A stretch of DNA of 17,250 nt from Candidatus Gallimonas intestinigallinarum (GTDB lineage Bacteria; Bacillota_A; Clostridia; Christensenellales; Borkfalkiaceae): contig DXBS01000077.1 in assembly GCA_019116405.1 (NCBI GenBank), forward strand, positions 1 to 17,250. Direction: 5' to 3'. Under the pieces are notes generated by a model that was given only the letters and a program-made list of their open reading frames with translations, was not told the origin of the DNA and did not search any database. Positions 7,052 through 15,800 of the stretch are shown piece by piece. A program made the position numbers and the translations under genes. How positions within the stretch are numbered: the stretch's first letter is position 1; every line of letters starts with the position of its first letter.

Positions 7052-8119
7052 ATGGAACAAGAGAGCGGGAAACAAAATATCACCATAGTCGAGATCGCAA
7101 AGCGCGCGGGGGTCTCCACGGCGACCGTCTCGTATGTGCTGAATGACCGACAGGACGTCAAAATCAGCGAGGAGACGCGAGAACGCATCCTTGCGCTGTG
7201 CCGTGAGCTCGGATACCAAAAGGGCGTCAAGCGGACGGCGGCGAAAAAGCAGGTCACGATCGACGACATCGCACGGGAGGCGGGCGTCTCCACGGCGACG
7301 GTCTCCTATATCGTCAACGACAGAAAAGACGTCAAGATCAGCGAGGAAACGCGCAAAAAAGTCCTGCAGATCTGCAACCTGCGCCAATACACGCCCTCCC
7401 CCATCGCGCGGCTGTTGGCAGGAAAAAAGAATAATCTGATCGGCATCTGCGCGCCGCAGAGCGAATACCCGGCGCAGAATGCGCACTATTACGCGCTCTT
7501 GCAGCAATTGCAGCTCGCCCTCCGGCGCAAAGATTACGGCGCAGTCCTGCTCACTCCGCCCGTGATGCAGGAGATGCATATGCAGGAAAATTTGGAGGGC
7601 ATTGTGTGCATCGACCTCACCGAAGCGGAATTTTACGCACTCAAAGAGACTTGGTTTGTTCCCATCGTTGCTGTGGACATGATCGTATCCGACCCGCTCT
7701 TTTTTAAGGTGTATACCGACCACGGTGCCGTTGTTGCCGCAGCAAAGCAGCTTTTGCACAGTGAAAAAATCACTTATGTCGCGCACCCCTTCCGAAATGC
7801 GCCCTACCTCGATGACCTCAAAGAAGCCTTGCAGGAAGATACGCTCTATCTTGCCGGGAATCCTGCCGCACTCCGCGCATTTGCGAGTGCGCACCCGGAC
7901 GACGCGTTCGTCTTTGGCGACAGGTCGCTTGCAGAGCTGTGCGCCCCGCTCCTTCCTGCGGGGCGGAGCGTCTGCATCGCGGATACAGATGATGCGCCCC
8001 TCTCCCTTCCCCCGCGCCTGACCGCGGAGCGCGCCGTTGAAATGCTGCAGTGCGCCGTCCGCCGCGAGGAGACCAAGCCGCATACATGCAAACTTGCGCC
8101 AATCGTCAGCATAGAATGA
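7052..8119 (+). CDS. LacI-family transcriptional regulator with two tandem helix-turn-helix domains
   Basis: 355 residues. HTH 1 covers about residues 10-56 and HTH 2 about 68-115. They are near copies: 28 of 41 aligned residues are identical by my count, including the whole GVSTATVSY recognition region and the DVKISEETR stretch. A basic linker (GVKRTAAKK, 58-66) joins them. Only the second copy is followed by a LacI hinge-type sequence (PSPIARLLAGKKNNLIG, 115-131). The rest (about 128-355) resembles a periplasmic-binding-protein-like effector domain, somewhat short and divergent. A normal member has one HTH. It is transcribed away from the alpha-glucan operon and the shared interval has two matching operators, so it very likely represses that operon until an alpha-glucan sugar binds. 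The effector is unknown. Confidence 0.92.
   Translation: MEQESGKQNITIVEIAKRAGVSTATVSYVLNDRQDVKISEETRERILALCRELGYQKGVKRTAAKKQVTIDDIAREAGVSTATVSYIVNDRKDVKISEETRKKVLQICNLRQYTPSPIARLLAGKKNNLIGICAPQSEYPAQNAHYYALLQQLQLALRRKDYGAVLLTPPVMQEMHMQENLEGIVCIDLTEAEFYALKETWFVPIVAVDMIVSDPLFFKVYTDHGAVVAAAKQLLHSEKITYVAHPFRNAPYLDDLKEALQEDTLYLAGNPAALRAFASAHPDDAFVFGDRSLAELCAPLLPAGRSVCIADTDDAPLSLPPRLTAERAVEMLQCAVRREETKPHTCKLAPIVSIE
7079..7375 (+). repeat. Tandem duplication encoding the two HTH domains
   Basis: Two in-frame copies of about 123 bases (7079-7201 and 7253-7375) offset by 174 bases (58 codons). By hand count about 89 of 123 bases agree. Differences include many silent changes, so the duplication is not recent, yet the recognition helix is unchanged. 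Confidence 0.85.
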
Positions 8120-8140
8120 TGGCGCGTAAAATTTTGCTCT

Positions 8141-8181
8141 ATAAGACAATGTCCTCCCGGTTTGGGAGGACATTGTCTTAT
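8141..8181. terminator. Perfect 18-bp hairpin after the regulator gene
   Basis: Arms ATAAGACAATGTCCTCCC (8141-8158) and GGGAGGACATTGTCTTAT (8164-8181) are perfect complements around the 5-base loop GGTTT. It begins 21 bases after the regulator stop. Neither side has a proper U-tract (GAAATAAGA on the plus strand, AGAGCAAAATTTT on the minus), and the stem base is AT-rich, so intrinsic termination is uncertain. It may block convergent transcription, protect mRNA 3' ends, or be a dispersed palindromic element. Confidence 0.6.
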
Positions 8182-8214
8182 GAAATAAGAGGGGAATCAT
8201 TTGAAACTATATCG

Positions 8215-8304
8215 AAAAAACGCGCGGGGAAATATGTCTGCAACAATGATTAGGGGGGAAGGGTTGTTGCGCAAGGTTAAGGGGGTTACTTTCCCCGCGC
8301 GTTT
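8215..8304 (-). terminator. Long-looped terminator of the GH2/symporter operon
   Basis: Reading the minus strand, AAACGCGCGGGGAAA (8304-8290) pairs perfectly over 15 bp with TTTCCCCGCGCGTTT (8232-8218), and the stem runs straight into six T residues (8220-8215). It starts 18 bases after the symporter stop. The GC-rich stem and T-tract are those of an intrinsic terminator. The 57-base loop is far longer than usual and holds a nested 7-bp hairpin (GCAACAA 8240-8246 / TTGTTGC 8264-8270) and C-rich runs. Confidence 0.7.
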
Positions 8305-8322
8305 CCGATCGCGATAAGTATG

Positions 8323-9957
8323 TTACTTTTGTTTCTTTGCCTGTTTTGCTGCCAGTTTTTGCCGGTACTTTGCCTCCTCTGCCTCGAAGTCCAGCCCCTT
8401 CTTTTCGCAACGGGCTTTCAGTTCTTCGATGCGGGCTGCCTCCGCGAGGCGCTCCGACTCCTCTTCCTCCAGGCGTAGCCGCTCTTCGGGCGGGATCCAT
8501 TCGATTCCAGCCTCCTCCGCTTCCGCCCTCTGCCGCGCGAGCACCGTTTCCCTGTCCTTCTTCAAAAACTTTTCCACATTGAAGAAGAGCAGGATGATCG
8601 CGCCAAGGCTATAGCACACCGTCTCGATCCAGATATAGGCGATGACCGTGCCCGTCGTACCCATACCGACCAGCGCGGAGGTAATGCCCTGCGCCACCGG
8701 TGTGGAAGCGATCATGATTGAACTGTAGATGGACATGACGAGCCCGTCGCAGCGGAAGCCACACTTCGCCTCAATATGATCGAGGCTGTCCGCGATCATT
8801 GCGAGGATCATGTACCCTGCGGGCGCGGAACCAAGACACTTTAAGGCGATGCCCAGCGATGCCACGACCATGTTGTCATTGCCGACGCCCGCGATCACCC
8901 CGCCGGCGACGCCGACGATCATTCCGATGACGCACACCGGGCGCTTGCCGAACTTATTGCACAGCGGCGCCACAAAGAACACCGCGACCGCCATGGGCAC
9001 CGCGCCGATGATCCCCAATACGCCTGTGACCGAATCGGTCGGGAAAGATGGCGTCGCAAGGATCTCTGCATAGAAGTTGAGGGAGGTATTCTTGATGCCG
9101 CCGCTGAACTGATACAAAAAGTAAAAGACGATGATGATCCAGAAATACCTGTCCCCGACGGCAGCCTTTGCCTGCTTGCCCGCGCTAATACGCGGCTTTG
9201 TCTCCGTCTGCTTCTGCCCCATGCTCTCCTCCGTCACGCGCTCGCGCGTGAAGTAGTACTGCATGACGGTCCCGAGGAAGGTGATGACCGCGACAATGAT
9301 GAAGAGGATCATCCAGAACGTCTTCTGCGTGCCAAAGCTCATCTCCGGTTTGATGAGGATGCTGAGCAGGAAAGGAAAGACCATCGAGCCCGCACCCACC
9401 GCACCGAGCAGCGACATATTGACAAAGGACGCCAGCACGCTGCGCTGCTTGGAGTTGCGCGTCGAGAGCGGCGTTAAGGTACTGTTCGCCGTATTATAGA
9501 GCGGAAACGCGACCGCGTAGTAAAGATTGTACGCGATGACGAGCCACGCCATCTTGAAGGTGGGATCATTGGACGGCTGGATGAAGATGAGCACGCTGGA
9601 GACTGCCAGCAGCACTGCCGAAAGCAGAATCCACGGCCGCGCCTTGCCCGCCTTGGTCCGCGTCCGCTCGACAAGCTGGCCCGCGACGAGGTTGCCGATG
9701 ACAATTAAGACCGCAGAGAGAATGGGAAAGATCGTGAGGAACCCCTCCACCGTCCCTGCGAGCGCAGAGCCTGATGCCAGCTCCTCCGCAAACAGCACGT
9801 TGCGGAAGTAGCGGTTGAGATAGGTCGTGAAGATGCCGTTTGCGAGCATCGCGCAGAAGGGCCCCACCAGGTACCCCAGCAGCGACTCCACCGGCTTAAC
9901 GTTCGCCGATCGGATGCGCGTGCGCGTCAGGGCGCGGTCAAAAAAACTTTGCTTCAT
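8323..9957 (-). CDS. GPH-family sugar:cation symporter (MFS_2) with charged C-terminal tail
   Basis: 544-residue integral membrane transporter, about 12 helices. The cytoplasmic loop motif ERTRTKAGKARPW (97-109) is the GPH hallmark (D/E-RTR-x-x-x-GK-x-RPW). The family brings in oligosaccharides or glycosides with Na+ or H+. Residues about 464-544 form a highly charged, Glu/Lys/Arg/Ala-rich tail that should be helical or coiled-coil and cytoplasmic; I have the impression of related tails in other clostridial GPH proteins. The start overlaps the GH2 stop by 4 bases (ATGA), with GAAGGAGG inside the GH2 end, so the two are coupled. The likely cargo is the beta-linked sugar that GH2 cleaves. Exact substrate is unknown. 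Confidence 0.9.
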   Translation of the reverse strand: MKQSFFDRALTRTRIRSANVKPVESLLGYLVGPFCAMLANGIFTTYLNRYFRNVLFAEELASGSALAGTVEGFLTIFPILSAVLIVIGNLVAGQLVERTRTKAGKARPWILLSAVLLAVSSVLIFIQPSNDPTFKMAWLVIAYNLYYAVAFPLYNTANSTLTPLSTRNSKQRSVLASFVNMSLLGAVGAGSMVFPFLLSILIKPEMSFGTQKTFWMILFIIVAVITFLGTVMQYYFTRERVTEESMGQKQTETKPRISAGKQAKAAVGDRYFWIIIVFYFLYQFSGGIKNTSLNFYAEILATPSFPTDSVTGVLGIIGAVPMAVAVFFVAPLCNKFGKRPVCVIGMIVGVAGGVIAGVGNDNMVVASLGIALKCLGSAPAGYMILAMIADSLDHIEAKCGFRCDGLVMSIYSSIMIASTPVAQGITSALVGMGTTGTVIAYIWIETVCYSLGAIILLFFNVEKFLKKDRETVLARQRAEAEEAGIEWIPPEERLRLEEEESERLAEAARIEELKARCEKKGLDFEAEEAKYRQKLAAKQAKKQK

Positions 9958-12350
9958 GCGCGGCCTCCTTCACGGAAGGTAATTTCCGTCTGCGCCTTCC
10001 CGTAGGGACTCTCTGCGCGCAGGACAACTTTCTCCGCCGTCGGACGGATGACCGCGAGCGCTTCGCCGTAGTAGGTGTCCGTCGTCGTGCCGAGATAGCC
10101 CACCTCATTGTACGGGCAGGCACTGCCCAGTCCAAGAAGTTCGCCGCCCTCCACCGCCACGTCGATTATGCCGCGCACGAGGGGCTTAATCTCCCCCGCC
10201 TCGTCCGTATATTGCAGGCGGATATAGCAAAGATCGCCCTGCCCGTATTGTGCTTTCTCCGGCACGAGCGTGAGTTTGGTCTCCGCGCCCGCCGAAACAA
10301 GCGACGTGCGCCCCAACTCCTTGCCGTCTTTCGCAAGGCTGATCGCGGTCAGTTCACCAGGCGCATACTTCACCTTGAAGCGCACGCGCGCATTGGCGGG
10401 GACCTTCTTCTCCCCGACCGTCTTCCCGTTCAGCACGAGGCGCACCGCATCGCCCGTCGCGTACACCTCCACGGACGTCTTTTTGCCCGTGCAGCCGTCC
10501 CACGACCAACTCTCCAGCGCGTTGCTCATGCGCCATGCCGAAGGACTGTGCTTTTCAAACGCCCTGTCCGGGCGCACCACGCCGATCGCGACGGGCGCAA
10601 GATCGAATGCGACCTGCGTATATGCCGCCTCCGCCCAGGCGCGCCCTGCAAGATCGAGTCGCCCCGACGATGCGCCCCGCCAGCCCACGCCGCCCGTGAA
10701 GTCGGGCGCATAGTCCGCATACTCCCACGCGCCGATGCCAACTTCACCCAGATAGTCTATGCCCGCCCAGACGAAGTCGCCGATGAGCGCGGGGTGCTCT
10801 TTGGCGGTGCACCAGAATTTGCGCGCGTCCGAGCAGAACGTCTCACTGCCAACGATCACGCGGTCTTTGTGGTGCTTCAGGTCGCGCTTGTAGCGCAGGA
10901 TGCCGTAGTTATACCCCGCCACATCCATTGCCGCGAAGGCGTCCTTGCTCTTTGCGTTGCAGCCGGGCATGGTTGCGCCGATCTTCATCGTGTCCGCGCC
11001 CAATAGCCCCGCAAGGTCGTTGAAGAACTCGCTTCCGACCGACTTCTTCTTTTTCGGCTTGCTGCTCTTAGAGGGTTTTGCAGCCTTCTCCGCTTTCTTA
11101 TCCGTGTACACGCCGAACCCGAGCGAATGCAGCAGGTTAAAGAAGATATTGATGCCGCAGGTGACGGGACGGGAGTCCAGCGCATGAAGATAATCGGTCA
11201 TCTCCGCGGCGAAGCGGATGCCCTTCTTCTGCCCCGTCTCCGCGACTTCGTTGCCGATGGAGTACATGACGACGCTCGGATGATTGTAGTCCTTCTCCAC
11301 CATGGACTTCAAATCGGCCTGCCACTCCTGTTCGAAGTCGCTCGCGTAGTCATACTTGGTCTTGTGGATATACCACATGTCGACAAACTCGTCCAATACG
11401 AGCATGCCGAAGCGGTCGCACGCCTCCAGCGTCGCCTTGGAGCAGGGATTGTGCGCCGAGCGGATGGCGTTGTAGCCCGCCTTTTGCAACAGCTCCACCT
11501 TGCGCGCATCGGCGAACGGGTGGTTGACCGCGCCCAGAATGCCATTGTCGTGGTGGATACATGCGCCGCGCAGGATGACGCGCTCGCCGTTGATGCAGAA
11601 TCCGTGCGTCGCGTCGCACATCACCTCGCGGATGCCGAAGGTCTCCTCGCGCACATCCTCGCCGAAGGTCACGCGGCAGGTGTAGAGGTTGGGGGATAAG
11701 GCGCTCCACAGCTTTCCGTCCGCCAGAACGATCTCCGTCTCCGTGTTTGCCGGCGCAGTCGTCGTCAGCACGACGTCCTCGCCGTCCAGAATCTCGATGC
11801 GGACATTGCCCGCGGCATTGGTCTGCACGCCCACACAGATGCGCGGGACTTTGTAGTCCGTCGTGCGGATGCGGATGCCGTTCAACAGGATATGCTGTTT
11901 GGGCAGCACATACAGCCACACGGGGCGGTAGATCCCCGCGCCCGAATACCAGCGGCTGTTGGGCTGGTCGGCGTTGTATGCCTCCACACGGATGACGTTC
12001 TCCCCGCCGTAGCGCAGCAGGTCATTTGCCTCGATATAGAAGTTGCTGTAGCCGTATTTCCTGCCGCCCGCATACTTCCCGTTGAGGTACACCTTGGCGT
12101 TGCGGTACACCCCTTCAAATTCGAGGACAATGTCCCTCTCCCGCCATGCCTCGTCCGCGACAAACCGCTTTTCATAGACATAGTCCCTGCCCACGACCCA
12201 GCCCGTGTTTTTTCCGCCCGGACTGTCCGCACTGCACGGTTCTGCGAGCATTGCGTCATGCGGGAGCGTCACCGCCTGCCACTCCCCCTCCCCAAGATGA
12301 GAATATCGCCAATTTTCGTTAAAACTTATTTTTTGCATAATAAAACCCAT
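9954..12350 (-). CDS. Cytoplasmic GH2 glycosidase (beta-galactosidase-like)
   Basis: 798 residues, no signal peptide. N-terminal sugar-binding jelly roll about 1-150 (TLPHDAM, NSRWYSGAGIYRPVW), immunoglobulin-like domain about 151-245, TIM barrel about 246-590, then C-terminal beta domains to 798. Acid/base is Glu368 in SIGNEV; the nucleophile is most likely Glu503 in VGSETF. RGACIHHDNG (261-270) and RSAHNPCS (297-304) are further GH2 barrel motifs. A Lys/Ser/Pro-rich insert interrupts the barrel at about 417-437. The first in-frame ATG is at 12350 with only a weak GAAGTGA before it; Met5 at 12338 (MQKISFNENW) is an alternative start that fits the family. GH2 also includes beta-glucuronidases and beta-mannosidases, so substrate is uncertain. 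Confidence 0.93.
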   Translation of the reverse strand: MGFIMQKISFNENWRYSHLGEGEWQAVTLPHDAMLAEPCSADSPGGKNTGWVVGRDYVYEKRFVADEAWRERDIVLEFEGVYRNAKVYLNGKYAGGRKYGYSNFYIEANDLLRYGGENVIRVEAYNADQPNSRWYSGAGIYRPVWLYVLPKQHILLNGIRIRTTDYKVPRICVGVQTNAAGNVRIEILDGEDVVLTTTAPANTETEIVLADGKLWSALSPNLYTCRVTFGEDVREETFGIREVMCDATHGFCINGERVILRGACIHHDNGILGAVNHPFADARKVELLQKAGYNAIRSAHNPCSKATLEACDRFGMLVLDEFVDMWYIHKTKYDYASDFEQEWQADLKSMVEKDYNHPSVVMYSIGNEVAETGQKKGIRFAAEMTDYLHALDSRPVTCGINIFFNLLHSLGFGVYTDKKAEKAAKPSKSSKPKKKKSVGSEFFNDLAGLLGADTMKIGATMPGCNAKSKDAFAAMDVAGYNYGILRYKRDLKHHKDRVIVGSETFCSDARKFWCTAKEHPALIGDFVWAGIDYLGEVGIGAWEYADYAPDFTGGVGWRGASSGRLDLAGRAWAEAAYTQVAFDLAPVAIGVVRPDRAFEKHSPSAWRMSNALESWSWDGCTGKKTSVEVYATGDAVRLVLNGKTVGEKKVPANARVRFKVKYAPGELTAISLAKDGKELGRTSLVSAGAETKLTLVPEKAQYGQGDLCYIRLQYTDEAGEIKPLVRGIIDVAVEGGELLGLGSACPYNEVGYLGTTTDTYYGEALAVIRPTAEKVVLRAESPYGKAQTEITFREGGRA

Positions 12351-12366
12351 TCACTTCACAGTCATG

Positions 12367-12399
12367 GACATGAGCCCGCCCGTTCGGACGGGCTCTGTC
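12367..12399 (-). terminator. Intercistronic hairpin before the GH2 gene
   Basis: On the transcribed strand GACA-GAGCCCGTCC, loop GAAC, GGGCGGGCTC-A-TGTC forms a 14-bp stem with one G-U pair and one bulged A. It ends 17 bases before the GH2 ATG and has no U-tract after it. I see no -10 box nearby, so GH2 and the symporter are probably read through from the GH3 promoter, with this hairpin segmenting or damping the transcript. Confidence 0.5.
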
Positions 12400-12445
12400 A
12401 AGCCTGCGCTTGTTTGCACAAACGAATTTCAGAGATCGGGACAAA

Positions 12446-12853
12446 TCATTCTTTGACTTTTTTCGTATAACTGAAGAATGCGCTTACGATCGAAAGAATG
12501 AATGTGACAGCGCCGAGAATGAGATAGAGGAAGGTGAGCGACATCTGTCCGCCGACATCATTATCGATGCCGATGAGTCCGTACGAGATAACTTCCACAC
12601 CGTCCAGCATAATGAGCCCGAGCGCAAGCCCGTAGAAGATGGGCGCAATTGCCTGAATGATCTCCACCTTGGGGAACAGGAACGCAGCAATGCTCACAAC
12701 GGCGCCAAGGACAAGAAAGAGAACGATGACCCATGAGAACGTATCGCCGAGCAGTCCCTTGGTTGCTCCGCCGATGATCGCAAGCACGACGGCAAGCACG
12801 GGAATGACGAGGGAAATGTAGGCAACAATGCTTTTATTTTTGAAAATGTTCAT
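12446..12853 (-). CDS. Small four-helix membrane protein, function unknown
   Basis: 135 residues, almost all hydrophobic, with four predicted membrane helices (about 9-29, 39-60, 66-87, 104-127). The N-terminus (MNIFKNKS) and C-terminus (SYTKKVKE) are basic, so both ends should be cytoplasmic. The short loop around 95-103 (GIDNDVGGQ) holds the few acidic residues and would face outside. I recognise no family. Its start is 33 bases after the GH3 stop with AGCAGGAGG before the ATG, so it is co-transcribed with GH3. A role as membrane partner or assembly factor for the doubly anchored GH3 is a guess from position only. Confidence 0.85.
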   Translation of the reverse strand: MNIFKNKSIVAYISLVIPVLAVVLAIIGGATKGLLGDTFSWVIVLFLVLGAVVSIAAFLFPKVEIIQAIAPIFYGLALGLIMLDGVEVISYGLIGIDNDVGGQMSLTFLYLILGAVTFILSIVSAFFSYTKKVKE

Positions 12854-12886
12854 ATTGTACCTCCTGCTGTTAGGTCCGAGCCCGGC

Positions 12887-15800
12887 TCACGCCTGCTCCT
12901 TCTTCTTGCTGAATGCCGTAACGACATAGCCGACCGCCGCGCCGAGTACGACCGCACCGACCACACAGTCGATCGTGATGATTGTGGGCTGCCACCAGGG
13001 CGTAAGCTGAATGACTTTGCTGTCGGACGTGAGACCGTTGACCATGATGGAGCGCGAGAACGCATAGTAGTAACGCTTGTTTGCCGTGAGGACTGCATTC
13101 AGAAGATCGCCGTCGTTGTTCTGCTCGATGGAGTCGATGATCTCCTGGGAATAGCGGGAACCGAACAGACACCACATATCCGTACCGCTCAGGATGCCTT
13201 CCACGCCGCGGCCGCTGCCCGCGTCTGCAATGACGACACCCTTGAAGCCCCATTCATTGCGAAGCACTTCCACCTGTGAAGCGTAATCTTCGGACATATT
13301 GCGCAGACCGATGCCGCCCTTACTGTTCATCGTAGACGTTGCACCGCCCTTCGTGAAGGAGGACTCGAAACCGCGCAGGGAATTCTGACGCCAGGTCTGC
13401 TCCGTCTGGAACATACTGATATTACTGCGGTTGAGTTCGACATCGTTGCCCGCGAAGTGCTTGCCGCCGACGCTGATACCCTTGTCGATGAACGTTCTGA
13501 CCATGCCGTCAAGGTAGAGATAGTTGACGTTTGCATCCTCGGAGAAATACTCGTGGTTTCTGCCCGAGAAAGGCGTTCTGTGCAGGTTGCCGCCCGGCAG
13601 CCAGCCCTGCGACGCTCTGCAGAAGAGCCCGTCCTCTGCCATGTAGTAGGCGCGCTGATTGAGCTGCTCGGTATCGAACGAGCAAGCCGCCGTCGCCTGA
13701 CCGATATAGCAGGTCGCCTGCGCACCGTTGATGAGATACTTCTGATTCCACCCATCGGGACCGTCGTCGTTGACGGAAGCGGGCTTGCCGATGGACTCCA
13801 CCGCCGCATTGCCGAAGCTGTCCGCAATGGAGATACCCAGCTCTTCCAGCGTCATCTGATGCAGGAATTTGTCCCAGGTAATCTCGTCCTCCCAAGGAAC
13901 GTCGCGCATATTGACGACCGTGAGACCTGCGTCCACGCCGAATTCGGAGGGATTATACCCTTCGGCATCCGCAGCCTTTTCATAGGTGTATGCAAGCAGC
14001 GCCGCCATCTCCTCCGTCGCCTCGATCTGAGGGATCGCCGTCGGATAGGTCGTCCAGTCGCTGCGGGTCATATAGGTGACCTGATCTTCCTCGTCCAGCC
14101 AATAGTTGATATCCACATCCTCGAACTGGTTCTCGACGCGGTAGCCCGTTGCTTCGCTGTAACGATAGGTGCTGTCGTCAAACGCGCCCGTGAATTGCTC
14201 CGCCTTCGCGGCATCGCCCGTCACGGGGTTGCCGTTCTCATCCGTCATGCCCTCAGCACCCTTCGCCGCGAGAATGTTGTTGAGTGCATCGTGCACATTG
14301 TCGCCGATCGCGATATAGTAGTCGCCCTCTGAGAGGATATATCCGCCCTCGCCGCCGTTGGACGTGCTGTCCCAGGAAGCAAGCAGGTATTTGTCAATTT
14401 CAATGGTTACCGTCTCCGAAGCGCCGCTCGCAAGTTCGCCCGTCTTGCCGAAGCCGACGAGCTGGACGGCGGATTTTTCCACACCATGCTCGATCTCATA
14501 GTCGCCGTAGGGCGTCTGCGCATAGACCTGTACGACGCTCCTGCCTGCCGTCGCTCCCGTGTTGCGGACGGTGACGGTTACGGTGATCGTATCCGAATTG
14601 AAGCCCGTCACGGAATCGAGCGTCTGCGAGAAGGTCGTATAGCTCAGCCCGTACCCGAAGGGATAGACCATCTCATTGGCATAGTTCCATGCGCCGCTCA
14701 TCGAGCCGATCTCGCTCGTTGCGTTATAGCGGTCGAGCACGGCGTCCTCATAGCGGGTCTCATAGTACTTATAGCCCGTGTAGATGCCCTCGGTGAGGAT
14801 CATGTAATTTTCCGCGCCCGCGTTGCTCACAGGCTGTCCTGCGACATAGGCGACGTCATTTTCATAGGTCGTGTTGGTGAACGACTGATCGTACCACGTC
14901 TGCACCGCCGCGGAGGAAACCGCGCTCGTGGCGAACGTATCGACCAATCTGCCCGAGGGATTCGCCTCCCCCGTCAGCAGATCGACGACGCCAAGCGTGC
15001 CCTTTAAGCCAAGCGTACCGACATGCAGCGCAGCGTCCACGCCGTACTCGTCCAGCCAGCCAAGCTCCATGGCATAGGGCGAGTTGTGCAGCAAGATGAT
15101 CTTGCTGATCGCGCCCGTATCCTTGTATGCCTTGACGCGGGACAGGAGATCTTTTTCGTTGTTTGAGAGCGCCAGGCCGTTGCGCACAGTGCCGTCCGCT
15201 TCGGTGACCCAGTGCGGGATATCCTCTCCCTCGCCGCCTTCTCGGGAGAGAATGACGATGCCCACGCCGCCCGTCGAACGGACGGACGCGTCCACGTCGG
15301 CAGTAAAGATGGTCGAAGGATCGGGCTCGTCGTCCAAGCGGTTTGCAATCATGCCGCCGAAGGACTGGACAAGATCGGGTTCGGGGTAACGGTCATACAG
15401 CGTCTGATTGACGGTAAATCCCTTTTCACGGAAGGCGGTGATGTAGTCGACTACGCGCGCCTCGTCGTTCTTGCCGCCGCCCGATGCGCAGCTGTACAGG
15501 GGCTGCTTGGATGCAAAGCCGAACAGGCTGACCGAGCGCTCGGACGAAGTGAGCGGCAGCGCGCCGTTGTTCTTTAAGAGCACCGCGCTGTTTTCCATTT
15601 CATACTCGATGAACGCGTCCTGATCGGCGTTGAGCTCGGCAAGCCCGTTCGAAACGGCAGCAGCCTCTTCCTCCGACAGCTGATCGACATTCATCGCAAG
15701 CAGGTTGGCGTCTGCGTAATCGCTCTTATAGTATGCGGTATCGACCTCTTCGGAGCTATCTCCGGGGACGGTCTGCGATGTCTGGATCTGCAGGGCATTG

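Noticed and set aside
6998..8200. 400-codon minus-strand frame covering the LacI-type regulator
   Set aside because: Antisense shadow of a clear LacI-family protein. Its internal repetition simply mirrors the HTH duplication.
10212..11006. 264-codon plus-strand frame inside the GH2 gene
   Set aside because: Antisense to GH2, Arg/Ala/His-rich with no domain pattern.
12120..12135. GACAATGTCC in the GH2 gene as another copy of the 18-bp hairpin arm
   Set aside because: Only 10 bases match, there is no second arm, and the stretch is in frame within conserved GH2 coding sequence.
12396..12401. TTGACA on the minus strand as a -35 box for GH2
   Set aside because: At 16-18 bases spacing the -10 position is GC-rich hairpin sequence with no TATAAT-like hexamer.
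13457..14332. 291-codon plus-strand frame inside the GH3 gene
   Set aside because: Antisense to a complete GH3; no motif or ribosome-binding site.
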